Below are positions 39,201-46,735 of a DNA stretch of 64,000 nt, piece by piece. The stretch covers positions 21,546,827 through 21,610,826 of the forward strand of contig JAIVEN010000004.1 in assembly GCA_026686845.1 (NCBI GenBank). The letters run 5' to 3'. The stretch comes from Adenanthera pavonina (lineage: Eukaryota; Streptophyta; Magnoliopsida; Fabales; Fabaceae). The notes under the pieces are model-generated. The model had not been told where the DNA came from. It did no database searches and was given only the letters and a program-made list of their open reading frames with translations. How positions within the stretch are numbered: position 1 is the first letter of the stretch; each line of letters begins with the position of its first letter. Position numbers and translations under genes: made by a program.

Positions 39201-39651
39201 TCAAGTGTTTAAGTGTAAAAAAGCTGCCAATCCAAGTTGGAATTTCTCCTGTAAATTCATTATAGCTCAAGTTCAAAATTTCCAACTTGCGTACCAGGAG
39301 TAACTCTTTTGGTAGCTTACCATAAAAGTTGTTGCTGTTGAGATCAAGTACAACAAGGAAGGACAAATTTCCAATTTGAGGAGGTAAGGTGCCGCTGAGA
39401 CCCATGTTAGCAAGATGCAAGTTACTTACTCTGTGATATTGAGCATCACATGTAATTCCAACCCAATTGCAAATCCAAGAAGAGTTGGACCAATTAACCA
39501 AGTAATTGTAAGGGTCCTTGACAGAATGTCTGAAAGCAAGAAGTGCCAATTCATCATTCCCAGTGAAATTGGAGTGACATAAAGAGGAGCAAACCATGAG
39601 ACAAAGTATTGAGAACATTGAGAAAGAGAAATGAAAACAAAGATTTGCCAT
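8925..39651 (-). CDS. LRR receptor-like kinase, 7 exons (LRR-XII type, non-RD)
   Basis: The exons on the minus strand are 39651-38961, 37296-37153, 35346-35203, 19802-19440, 15350-14988, 14006-12396 and 9280-8925. All six introns are phase 1. The exons total 3,672 nt, exactly 1,224 codons with no internal stop. The predicted 1,223-residue protein has a signal peptide (about 1-25), an LRRNT region with DELALLAFRHSVKDP, about 30 plant-type LRRs of 24 residues, a paired-Cys end at about 856-866, a transmembrane helix at about 878-901, and a kinase domain from about 930. Kinase landmarks are GRGSYG 944-949, Lys965, Glu981, HCD 1058-1060 (non-RD), DFG 1078-1080 and APE 1104-1106. The layout matches EFR/XA21-like pattern-recognition receptors at the plasma membrane; the ligand is unknown. 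One splice acceptor (exon 2) is non-canonical, and five LTR elements occupy the introns, so expression is uncertain. Confidence 0.85.
9357..12253 (+). mobile_element. Solo LTR, gypsy family A2, in RLK intron 6
   Basis: 2,897 bp from TGTAATGAACC to GGTGTTACA with a perfect 5-bp target duplication ATATG (9352-9356 and 12254-12258). It is colinear with the 5' LTR at 43691-46571. It has no internal region, so it formed by LTR-LTR recombination or is a solo copy. Removing it leaves an intron of about 213 bp. It lies antisense to the host gene. Confidence 0.88.
12396..14006 (-). CDS. RLK exon 6: last LRRs, transmembrane helix, kinase N and core lobes
   Basis: 1,611 nt, acceptor TTTTCAG|GTTTAATA, donor CCTG|GTAATT. 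It encodes about eleven LRRs, a cysteine-bounded juxtamembrane stretch, the hydrophobic helix around CILPVVGSTIMIALGIILL followed by RHRR as the stop-transfer, and then the kinase as far as the APE codon, which is split by the intron. The catalytic loop HCDLKPSN lacks the Arg of RD kinases. Confidence 0.88.
14007..14987 (-). other. RLK intron 5
   Basis: 981 bp of AT-rich intron without further genes. Bases 14270-14370 hold one copy of an intron repeat shared with 15465-15560 and 19350-19435 (AAAATATATTT...AAATTAAAGTT). Confidence 0.7.
14988..15350 (-). CDS. RLK exon 5: five LRRs (paralogue of exon 4)
   Basis: 363 nt, acceptor TTGCAG|GAGATATT, donor GAAG|GTATGC, phase 1 at both ends. It encodes five LRRs including MDLDTNKLSGQIP and LSGSIPSDICHGLPKLQ. 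Confidence 0.8.
14988..15860 (-). repeat. Tandem duplication unit, copy 1 (LRR exon plus intron flank)
   Basis: Besides the exon, intron sequence is shared with copy 2: GGTTTATGAATAAGGAAGGA (15769-15788), AGTGGTTGAAGAAATTAAGCC (about 15804), TATTATATAAATAAATTCACT and GAGAGTGAGAGAGA. This shows duplication of a genomic block, not only of the coding repeat. Confidence 0.75.
15351..16402 (-). other. RLK intron 4, proximal part
   Basis: AT-rich intron sequence. It holds one copy of the shared intron repeat (15465-15560) and the duplicated flank described separately. No gene is seen. Confidence 0.6.
16403..19216 (+). mobile_element. Solo LTR, gypsy family A2, in RLK intron 4
   Basis: 2,814 bp from TGTAACAATCC to GATGTTACA. 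The target duplication is TATAG (16398-16402) against CATAG (19217-19221), one mismatch. It contains three CATATCATGATATG-type boxes near 17458-17565. It is antisense to the host gene. Removing it leaves an intron of about 1.27 kb. Confidence 0.85.
19440..19802 (-). CDS. RLK exon 4: five LRRs (paralogue of exon 5)
   Basis: 363 nt, or 121 codons, acceptor TTGCAG|GAGATATT, donor ACAG|GTATGT, phase 1 at both ends. It is the same length as exon 5 and closely similar: both share DTNK, NIS, DLSWN, LSGSIP, GLPKLQ, NEL and CKELK in order. It clearly arose by tandem duplication inside the gene. Confidence 0.8.
20339..20343. repeat. Target site duplication ATCCC (left)
   Basis: Matches ATCCC at 29821-29825 exactly, bounding the full-length gypsy element. 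Confidence 0.92.
20344..22813 (-). repeat. 3' LTR of the full-length gypsy element
   Basis: 2,470 bp. It carries two clusters of CCGCGG-type sites (about 20483-20586 and 22640-22725), two boxes of the CATACCACGATATG type near 21885-21945, and a GAGACA-A-TGTCTC dyad at 21255-21267. It retains about 297 bp (21534 to about 21831) that the other LTR lacks. Confidence 0.93.
22814..22826 (-). promoter_or_regulatory. Polypurine tract of the gypsy element
   Basis: On the minus strand AAGGAGGGGAGAG directly precedes the LTR start TGTAATACCCC. Confidence 0.85.
22862..23149 (-). pseudogene. Pol C-terminus: integrase tail with chromodomain-like motif
   Basis: Ninety-six codons in the same frame as the upstream integrase, separated from it by a TGA at 23152-23150. 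It has GLHDVFHVSQL, the typical integrase GPY/F-linked tail, then LRNKTIKLVKVLW and DVTWETEDSMRRKYPEIF, a chromodomain-like end. The natural stop is at 22864-22862. The frame opens with GTG only because the preceding codon is a stop; no independent start is implied. Confidence 0.85.
23150..24970 (-). pseudogene. Pol middle: RT end, RNase H and integrase
   Basis: 606 codons between two in-frame stops. In order they hold the RT thumb/connection (FLGLAGYYRRFI), the RNase H domain (FTVYTDTSKKGLGCVL, then DHKSLKYLF and ADALSR), the integrase zinc region (HPGTTKMY...CLICQ), and the DDE core, with Asp in DSVSMDF, Asp in VSDRDPRF and Glu in SDGQTERTIQTLEDML. All three catalytic residues are present. 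This segment would be part of a single polyprotein; the stops at 24988-24986 and 23152-23150 interrupt it. Confidence 0.92.
24986..26227 (-). pseudogene. Pol N-part: aspartic protease and reverse transcriptase
   Basis: 413 codons in the gag-pol frame. The protease active site is in ALFDSGASHSFI near 26180. The RT has LRLCIDYRQLN, DLRSGYHQLR, PFGLTNAPA and the catalytic VFIDDILVYS. It is bounded by TGA codons at 26272-26270 and 24988-24986. The apparent TTG start at 26227 is an internal codon: the open sequence continues upstream to the preceding stop. Confidence 0.92.
26270..26977 (-). pseudogene. Gag C-terminal part with zinc knuckle
   Basis: 235 codons in frame with the downstream pol. It has the retrotransposon gag capsid end (FLAFQQGNLSADDYIDQFLD), a Gly/Arg/Ser-rich linker and the CCHC knuckle CFNCGKPGHIARGC. 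It ends at TGA 26272-26270 just before the protease. Fifteen sense codons separate it from the upstream gag stop, in the same frame. Confidence 0.88.
27023..27514 (-). pseudogene. Gag N-terminal part, ending at a premature TAA
   Basis: The likely start is the second ATG at 27499 (MSRRGRQSN), which resembles the start of the related gag at 46736. The first ATG at 27514 is also in frame. It has a coiled-coil-like region and the capsid start (FNPPAFEGTMDVSQAENWIEQ). It stops at TAA 27025-27023, and the same frame continues after it. Confidence 0.88.
27630..27641 (-). promoter_or_regulatory. Primer binding site, tRNA-iMet
   Basis: On the minus strand TGGTATCAGAGC lies three bases inside the 5' LTR end. 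It is complementary to the 3' end of plant initiator Met tRNA. Confidence 0.9.
27645..29820 (-). repeat. 5' LTR of the full-length gypsy element
   Basis: 2,176 bp. Compared with the 3' LTR it lacks 22 bp near 27860 and about 297 bp near 28816, but has an extra CTCGCCGCGGCTCC-containing 21-bp unit near 29636. The promoter of the element should lie here. Confidence 0.93.
29821..29825. repeat. Target site duplication ATCCC (right)
   Basis: Exact match to 20339-20343. Confidence 0.92.
29910..31573 (-). mobile_element. Solo LTR of SIRE-like copia (family C), inverted
   Basis: 1,664 bp; on the minus strand it runs from TGTTGAATCAAG to CCTAACTAACA. It is related to 805-2667 at both ends: TTTTGATGAT near the start, and the CTACGTCCAGTCCCCAAGTC complement and CACCCCCTCTCTTGGG near the end. 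Flanks are TTTTT on both sides (29905-29909 and 31574-31578), consistent with a 5-bp duplication but of low complexity. It carries about nine AAATTCGAATTT-like units. Confidence 0.8.
31574..31992. other. RLK intron 3 fragment, unclassified
   Basis: About 420 bp between two solo LTRs. Together with 29821-29909, 34615-35202 and 19803-20343 it reconstitutes an intron of about 1.6 kb. It contains CTCGTCGGTCTTTCACGAG, an imperfect dyad, and a T-rich run. No gene is seen. Confidence 0.5.
31993..34614 (+). mobile_element. Solo LTR, gypsy family A1, in RLK intron 3
   Basis: 2,622 bp from TGTAACAACCC to GGTGTTACA with a perfect duplication AGAAG (31988-31992 and 34615-34619). It is colinear with the LTRs of the full-length element, for example CATACCACGATATTGG near 32905, the CTCTCC blocks near 33210 and TGAGACTTTGTCTCAC near 33630. 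It is antisense to the RLK. Confidence 0.9.
34615..35202 (-). other. RLK intron 3, part next to exon 3
   Basis: AT-rich intron. The stretch near 34690-34800 resembles intron sequence near 36400-36560 and 38210-38430, suggesting that LRR exon plus intron blocks were copied as units. No gene is seen. Confidence 0.5.
35203..35346 (-). CDS. RLK exon 3: two LRRs
   Basis: 144 nt, acceptor GCAG|GAGG, donor G|GTATAC, phase 1 at both ends. It encodes two LRRs containing LTNLKILYFGNNTLSGHIP and LTMLQQLDLDRNNLEG. Confidence 0.8.
35347..37152 (-). other. RLK intron 2, with a possible relic LRR exon
   Basis: 1,806 bp. At about 35475-35530 the minus strand reads like the end of an LRR exon (SLDLNNLKRM, compare LDLDRNNLEG of exon 3), but it has no usable donor and no intact upstream repeat. 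It is probably a decayed exon copy. The rest is AT-rich with no gene. Confidence 0.45.
37153..37296 (-). CDS. RLK exon 2: two LRRs, with a mutated acceptor
   Basis: The exon is 144 nt, or 48 codons, and holds exactly two 24-residue LRRs (containing LTNVNIISLGVNKLSGRIP). The donor is G|GTATTC. The sequence before the exon reads ATTGCTG|GAGAT, where the paralogous exons read ATTGCAG|GAGAT, so the acceptor is TG instead of AG. Both ends are phase 1, so skipping the exon keeps the frame and removes two LRRs. Confidence 0.65.
37297..38960 (-). other. RLK intron 1
   Basis: 1,664 bp, AT-rich, with a (TA)n run near 37449-37468. It holds a copy of the intron block shared with introns 2 and 3. No gene is seen. 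Confidence 0.55.
38961..39651 (-). CDS. RLK exon 1: signal peptide, LRRNT, first LRRs
   Basis: The ATG at 39651-39649 starts MANLCFHFSFSMFSILCLMV, a hydrophobic signal peptide. It is chosen over an upstream in-frame ATG at 39726, which would put TATA-repeat-encoded residues ahead of the signal peptide. Next come the LRRNT_2 cap with paired cysteines (the SSWICNWVGITC motif) and about six LRRs. The exon ends at SLEG with donor G|GTATGC in phase 1. Confidence 0.85.
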
Positions 39652-39699
39652 GTTGGATAAGTTTAATGACTCTGAGTCTGCAGAGGAAGGAGGAAAAGG

Positions 39700-39723
39700 C
39701 CGCACTATATATATATATATATA
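39700..39723 (-). promoter_or_regulatory. TATA repeat upstream of the RLK start
   Basis: An uninterrupted (AT)n run about 50-75 bp upstream of the ATG at 39651. It could supply the TATA box, but the position is close to the start codon and the run is also a microsatellite. Confidence 0.35.
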
Positions 39724-40017
39724 CAAGCTTCCAAATTGATAAGCACAACACTAAGAGCGATGATGACAACATAATTAATAGTTCATCTAATAGAAGAATT
39801 TCTAACGGAGAAAAAAATAGGTGGACTATTCATATTCTTGCCAATAACTAAATGTCATCTATATTTTACATTTAGGGCAGTTGAAATCTGTCCCATTCAC
39901 AAATTGGTGTAGAGACGTGACCAAAAAGCACTAAAAAATTGGCACCGACAATTTGATTTTTCGGGTTATAAAATTAACACAGTTGACTTTAATGCTAAAG
40001 TAGCAAAGTTGTGTACA

Positions 40018-40600
40018 CCCTTAATACAAGTCACTTGTAACTACCTCATCAAAATCAAGTTTGTTACATCATTAAAATTATCTTAAAATTAATATATTTT
40101 TTATTTTTACTTTCTAATAAATATTACAAATTCAAACAATCTATATTCTCTTTTATGATTAAAAATGATATTTTGGAAACAAAGTAATTAATACTCCAAA
40201 AACTCATAAAAGGTCAATTATATTTAAGACCATAAAAAATTTCTAGAATGTGACTAATAAAAAGGAACAAAATGAGTACTTTAGATGATGAGTTGGCACT
40301 TAATTTTTATTCAATCCAAAATTTTGAAGAAATAGTATTTCCTCTGGTCCTTTTTATTAGTCATGTTTTAGAATTTTTTTTTATTCTAAACATATGTTAC
40401 CTTCCAAAAATTTCTGAAACATTAATTACTTTATCTCTAAAATATCCTTATTTATGAGAAAGAAAGAGATTGTGAATTGTTTAAATCTGTAGTATTCATT
40501 ATGGGTAAAGACGAAAATCATATCAATTTTAAGATAATTTTAATAATAAAATAAATTTTTCTTAATTTTGATGAGATAATTGGAAATGAGTTATATTAAA
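40018..40600. repeat. Long imperfect inverted repeat upstream of the RLK
   Basis: Arms of about 240 bp (about 40020-40265 and 40345-40600) pair imperfectly around a spacer of about 75 bp. Shared phrases are TGACTAATAAAAAGGA against TCCTTTTTATTAGTCA, AAATTATCTTAAAATT against AATTTTAAGATAATTTT, and AAAGTAATTAAT against ATTAATTACTTT. It looks like two MITE copies facing each other, or one large foldback element. Confidence 0.65.
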
Positions 40601-40900
40601 TATCAAGAGAGAGTAAAGTAAAAAGAGGACATCTAAAGTTTGATTTATGAAATTGAGAAGATGAATTAATTAGAAAAACCTGTATGGTAGTGGAAAGTCT
40701 GCATTAATTAGAGTAGTTGACATTTCTTATCCCCCTTGTCATCCGTTGTCTATTTTTGTGCCGGCCAATAAGTGACCACTGCATGGCCACCGGTCATAAT
40801 CTTGAAATGGTGGTGGCTTTAATAGCATATTGACTTAGTCATCCCTTTGGTGAATCTATCTTATAGCTAGCACCCTTGTTGATTGGATCAAATTTTTTAT

Positions 40901-41161
40901 TCCATAATCCCATTTTATCTTTCATTTAAGGTATAGGTATCAGGATTAAGATAATAAATAATGTAATAAATGATGTAATTTTATTCAGTTATCCATAATT
41001 ATTACTCCTTTATGAAATATTAAATTACAACAAAAAAATTACACTTTACTAATTACTCAAGGATATAATTAAAAAAAACTAATTATTTTTTTATTTTTTA
41101 AGATGGCAGGAAAATAGAACATTATAAGTCTAAAAAATGACAAATAAAATGGGATGGATAG
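40901..41161. mobile_element. Possible MITE
   Basis: The left edge TCCCATTTTATCTTTCATTT pairs with the right edge AATGACAAATAAAATGGGATGGATA as imperfect terminal inverted repeats around about 210 bp of AT-rich sequence. No coding capacity. The family is not identified. Confidence 0.35.
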
Positions 41162-42184
41162 GGTAATTTATTAGGCAATTTTATTATTCACTCATCTGAT
41201 TACCTTGATTACTTTTTTTCTTTTGGGTAAGTAATGTGTTATTGTCTGAAGATTATTTGAGATAGTAATCAGTAGTTTCCCGTACGGCCCCACAATACTC
41301 AAGTAATTATTACTCGGAAAGATGAGATAAGGTGTCATCATCGACTTGATGAAGACTGTGGCTAGTTTAATTGAAAGTAGATAAATGAATTCGATAAACA
41401 CTACCTATGGAAGGACAAATTGTAAAACAGTTTTTTTTTTTAAAAAAAATCATATACGATAAATAACTAATAGGATACATAACTAATCTGGTGTGCGTCA
41501 CAAAAGGTCATGGATGAAATTATGATAACAACTTAATATATAAAAAATAGTTAAATCAAAATATAGTAATGGAAAAAAAAAGCATTTATCAATATTTTCT
41601 GTATAAATTACGCCTAGCATTATTCATTTGCAAAAAATCTCGCGTTTACTTTTTCAAAGCCAAGTGCATGTACGCAAATGGGGATGATACATGACCATGA
41701 GTTTTCCTGGTCCAGGGGTGTTATAATTTTAATTTGTTACATGTGGATGAAATTGAAATAATATTAAATTCAAATTATATAGTCATTAATCTTCTTTATT
41801 TGACTTTCTGGTTATATGTACATGAAACAACTCAATTTTATTTCAAACCATACAATGTTACCCATTGAATTTTAAGATTGTGATTGATAAAGTAATTAAA
41901 AAAATTAATATATGAGCTGTTGAGTTGAAATTTAAACCCCAAAAAAAATCTACATTAGAGTGTTACTTTCTTTCTTTTTTTTGGGGGGGGCTAGAAAAGG
42001 ATATCGCATTAATTCACAAAAAAGTATATTACAGCAAACTAAGAAGGAATGACCGATATTAAATTTACCCCTATCAAACTGAATATAATGCGCAGAACTA
42101 ACAACAAAAAATAGGATGGGAGACCCAAATCCTATTACACAGCACACATTCCTCTGTCAAAATATTTGACAAGAGCCTGACAGC
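41162..42184. other. AT-rich intergenic stretch, no gene recognised
   Basis: Short open frames only. A T8/G8 homopolymer junction at about 41972-41990, next to GCTAGAAAAGG, may be the tail of a retroposon on the minus strand, but no LINE or SINE motif is clear. Confidence 0.4.
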
Positions 42185-42560
42185 TGTAACACCCTAATTA
42201 AGAATTTATTATCCAAAACAATCAACACAAACCAATAACATGACATTTTGGGAGGTGATAGGCAGCATCCGGATTGCATGGGACCAAGACATAATCAAAA
42301 GACAAACTGAAAGAATACATTAGCATGAGAAACATGAGGAAAGACTTAGAAAATAAGGTTAAATAAGACCAAAAGACCCATAGCTGCAACCGTGCAGCGA
42401 ACAAACAAGGGGGATAATATTTTTGCTGTGGCACCATGGCTTAGAGGAATGGTGCTGCAGCGCCTGTTACTGCTGTGATATTAGCAGTTTATTGATATTT
42501 TGGATGAAAATCGGACGCGCGTATCTTATTACCCGGATCTCTGATTGACATAATATATGT
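42185..42560 (-). mobile_element. Fragment of a family A LTR (3' end)
   Basis: It starts TGTAACACCCTAATTAAG. Like the 3' LTR at 20344 in the same orientation, it then has a block of (C/G)GTGGCACCATGG-like motifs, a TTAGCAGTTTATTGATATT segment, and GACGCGCGTA...CTCTGATTGACATAAT (compare GACGCGCATAAC...CTCCGATTGACTCG). It is truncated after about 375 bp. Confidence 0.55.
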
Positions 42561-43557
42561 TTTATTGCAGACAAATATATCAGTTCAGGAAAAATATATA
42601 TACATATATCAGCAATAATTTTCAATTGATTTATAGTTAATTTGTATGTGGAAAAAATTAATTCTACTCTAATAATAAAATACGATCATAAATGTGAATT
42701 CTTAAAAAATATTAACTGTTCTAGTTCTAACAAAGACTTTGTATTATTGTGGCGCTTTTTCTACGCTAGGGATATATATATATATATATATATGTTGAAT
42801 TGACTTGGAAATATATTAACAGAATAGAAAGACGAGATTCTTTTTATCTTTGGCCATACCATTGAATTGTACAATGTCTAGGAAGTTCCCTCATTTATGA
42901 AAGTTACAAAATTTTGTTATCAATGAAAGTGGCTTAATATAATATACATGTGCGTGCATTGAAATTGAAAAATTATCTTGATGTAAGATTCTTAATTTAA
43001 TTTTGGTTAGCTAATTCTAATTATGAAATCAAATTTTAAATTATAATTCTTAAAAAAGACAAAAAGTAATGCGTGTATTATTCAAGTGTACAAGAAGAAT
43101 CTCAATTATTATGTCATTTTTCCCACGCTACAGGTATTTTCAGTTGACTAAGAAAATTATAGAACTCTTTTTCATTTTGGCTTCATTAAAGAATTGAGAA
43201 AAGACGAGGCAATATCTGTATTCAACCAACCCCAATGTTTTGAATGAAATGATTTAGGCATACATAAACTATTCCTATTCCATTAACTCGAAATTATTGT
43301 GCCATTTTTTTTACGCAAGGAGGTGGAAAAATCAGTAGAGTCTTCGCCGTGACTTACGGCACAAACAGGTTGATTAAAAATGAATAAATTATTGGTATTG
43401 ATTATTGAACAAAGTGTGGGGACTCACGGCACAAACAGGTTGCGGGGACCAATTTCCAAGATTTTTAAAGTATAGGTATCTATTTAAAAAGAAAGGTATA
43501 AATTTTAGGACATATAATTGATTTCAATGTTAAGTCTAAGACATTAAAAGTTAAAAA
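42561..43557. other. AT-rich intergenic stretch
   Basis: No gene seen. It contains a (TA)n run near 42772-42792 and a 19-bp direct repeat, ACGGCACAAACAGGTTG, at about 43356 and 43425. Confidence 0.4.
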
Positions 43558-43690
43558 TGTACTCCCACCAATCCATAATATAAGTCATGTTTCAAAAAAT
43601 AATTTTGGTTCAAAATATAAATCATGTTTAGGTATTGAATGGTGTTTTAATGTTTTTTTCTTGTTTTGCCCTTGATTTCAATTGAGAAGT
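43558..43690. mobile_element. Half of a Stowaway-like MITE, cut by the gypsy LTR
   Basis: TACTCCCACCAATCCATAATATAAGTCATG resembles the TACTCCCTCCGTCCC...TAAGTCATGTTT terminus common in plant MITEs. The matching second terminus is absent; the sequence breaks at 43690 where the gypsy 5' LTR starts. Confidence 0.4.
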
Positions 43691-46571
43691 TGTAACAATC
43701 CTAATTACTAACTTCAAGAAGGATATTGACGAATGGTATAGGACTAAAGGATCAGGGCCACAGGAAGGGTCAAAATTTGAGTAAAAAGAATAAGGAGGTA
43801 GAAAATAATTGCGTTGTTGCAGCGAGGCACGTTGAAAACTGAACATTTGGGCCAAGATAAACAAGTCTCATAGCACGGCGAGTTTAAATGGCACTGAGGT
43901 GCTAGAGTCTCATCTAGTTTAAATTAGAACTTTTCTGACTCAACAAAACAGAAAGAAACCGAGGAAGAACTGTCAGCTCTGCTAGAGTTTGATTCCTGGG
44001 AGTGGAAGGACATGATTTTAAGGCTTCCAAAACTCAAATCTTGTAAATATGATGTTATCCAACTCCTCCTTTCCTTCCTTTCACATTTTGATCAGTATTT
44101 TTCCATTGGGGTTGTTTGAATTTCATTTGGATAACATTTCCACCAATTAAATTGGGTTAAATGCTTTGATGTGTTGTTGGATGTGTATAAGCTTTGGGTT
44201 AAGGATTTTAATTGTTAAAGTGGTTTATTCACGAAACACTAACCCTCAACTCTCAATATTGTTAGGATTCTAAAGTTGTTTGGGTATAGTTATGGTTTTA
44301 TGAGTTGTTTGGGGTACTTTGATGTATGGGATTGCTTGGGGAAGCTATGTTTTAGATGGTTATACATTGAGATGTAAAGTTGTGTGTGCTCAGAGTTGAG
44401 AAATTATGTTGATAATGAGAATTTGGTATTATAAAGGTAGTAATCTTGCTCAATTGGGATATCCTGACTCCGGGTTGTATTTGGAAAGCATTAAAGTGGT
44501 TGGTAAGTGGTTACAATGTTGTATGAATTTTGGACTCCCTGGTACATTGGTTGGATGGATTGAATTATTATGAATTGGATTATGAGTTTTGGTTTGGGAT
44601 TATGAGTTAACATAATCTTGCATCCCTTTGTTATGTTGTTGAGTTTATTGCTCCTTTTGGCCTACTGAATTGTCATGTAGGTTTGGACGGTTGAGGTAAT
44701 CGAGGTGTACTTTCTTGTGGCTTTATTTGATATATATGTTTATTCCTTTTCATATCATGATATCCACTCTTTGTATAATTTGCTTTACTCTTTCATATCA
44801 TAATATGCTTCTTAGCATGGATTATGGCTTTTCTTCATATCATGATATGTTCGACTACATCAATTCTCTATCCCTACTCTATAATATGATGAAAATGGTA
44901 ATTGATGATAGTGAACATGAAATGTATAAGAATAATGAATTTTGGCATGCGATGATTGTTATGCACCCTTAATTTATTATGTATATGCATGTGGCATGCT
45001 AGCATGATAGAGAATGATACATGTTGATAAGTTAGCATGCATTGGGCATTATTACTAGTTATGCATTGTTAAGACATATGATTAGGGTTATAATGCTCTA
45101 AATACCACGTGATATACAAATCGAATAAATAGCACACGAGCCCTGTGCTCAGGCAGTGCAGCTTGTGATATTCCAGTAACTAAATAGTCATCTTATGGCT
45201 GGGAGACTTAGGTGGCCCTGAATTGGGCTACACTTTCTCTAAATAGCCACCATTTTGGATAGTTCAAGGTAAGCAGAGCCATGATCCAACCTTTAGTGTG
45301 GTGGTCTTTGTCTGGGTCATGGTTATTGGGAGAAGAGCTAGGTGGTGACCCAGGAATTGATTGTTATGGGTCATTGGAAAAGGGCCATTAGTTAAGGTTA
45401 CCATGTTAGGATAATTAGCTCATGGTTCAAGTGGTGTATTGATGGGGATTGTGCTTGCATATCATGTTCATTGCATTCATGTTAAGCATTATATCTAAAG
45501 TGGGTTATGAAAGCATGTTTATATATATGTATATGTGTAAACCCCTGGTTACTAGGACATATGTCTCACACAATAGCTAACAATCCTATGTAAAGGATCC
45601 AGTAATAGCAAGGAGAAGACCATGGAGGGGTTGTGAAAGAAAGATTGAGAGTACTTGTAGGTACTGGAGACTGTTTTCCCAATTGGTTGTTGTTTGTTAG
45701 TCTCTTTAGTAAAGTGCTAGTTTTTGTATTAGGTCATTCGAATTGTAAACCATTGTGTACTTTTATGTATGTGGGCTGGATTAATGTATAGTCCCTCTTA
45801 AACTCCTTTACATTCCATGATTGTTTGCTTGGTGTAGCCTTAGACTCATGATTGAATATGTGATATGTTGTGGGGCAATTATGCTTTGCATGTAATCTAT
45901 GATGTCCCAAATGTATTGTCTTGTTGTTTTAGGTTAGGACCTATAGTCCTATGTTCCGTCCGATGGAGATGATTGGGTGTTGAGTTTCAATTAGGGTTTT
46001 GAGTCCTATTTGTGTAAATTAGGTATGTAACCCATTAGTGTGAAGTTGGGTCTAAGGGGGTCAAAACCAAGAGAAGTGATTTGTTCAGGATGAAACCTCC
46101 TTGGACATGGTTCTTGACTCTTGTGTGACCTATTGGTATAGTCATTGGCTGCTAATTGTTCATTGATAGCAAATGGGGGATTTGGTTTCTTTCTTTGGGT
46201 AAAAAAAAGTGACCAATTTAGTGTTGCGTGTCCAAAATCTTAATATAAAGTTATTTTGAGCCATGGTTAGTGTCTATGGGTAGAGTATAAGTAGAGTGAC
46301 CTGTAAGCTTTAAAATCGGGTTAATCGGAGGTTGAAGTGAGGAGTTATGCACGTCAGAATTTGGTTGACTACATCAGTAAATAACTGATACGGGTTTTGT
46401 TATTAATGACATAGCGCCATAATTGAGGCCATGATGTTATGCCAGAATTGACCCATACTGCAGTGCTATATGGCCAGGTCATGGCGCCACCCTTCTATCG
46501 TGTCTTCTCTTCCCTGTTTCTTCTTAGCTTAGTTGTGTATCACTTGGGGTTATAGGGTTTAAGGTGTTATA
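43691..46571 (+). repeat. 5' LTR of the decayed gypsy element
   Basis: 2,881 bp from TGTAACAATCC to GGTGTTATA, followed after three bases by the primer site. It contains three CATATCATGATATG-type boxes near 44748-44850. Confidence 0.88.
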
Positions 46572-46574
46572 TTT

Positions 46575-46586
46575 TGGTATCAAAGC
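46575..46586 (+). promoter_or_regulatory. Decayed primer binding site, tRNA-iMet
   Basis: TGGTATCAAAGC differs by one base from the primer site of the full-length element and sits at the same three-base distance from the LTR. Confidence 0.85.
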
Positions 46587-46735
46587 AATGGTTCAGGCCA
46601 TTGTTCCCCTTTTGTGTGTTATGTCTATCTTCAACACTTTACTTGAGTTGTGGTTGTGTACTCTCATGTCTCCTGCTTTCTTGCTAGACTTCAATCTTAA
46701 TATCTGAATTGTGTGCTACTGTATTTAGGTTACCT

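Noticed and set aside
41950..42147. Possible LINE or SINE tail on the minus strand
   Set aside because: Only a homopolymer junction and an unrecognised open frame support it; no RT, tRNA-like head or target duplication was seen.
42772..42792. (TA)n runs, also near 37449 and 39704
   Set aside because: Ordinary microsatellites; only the one near the RLK start is listed, and only as a weak TATA candidate.
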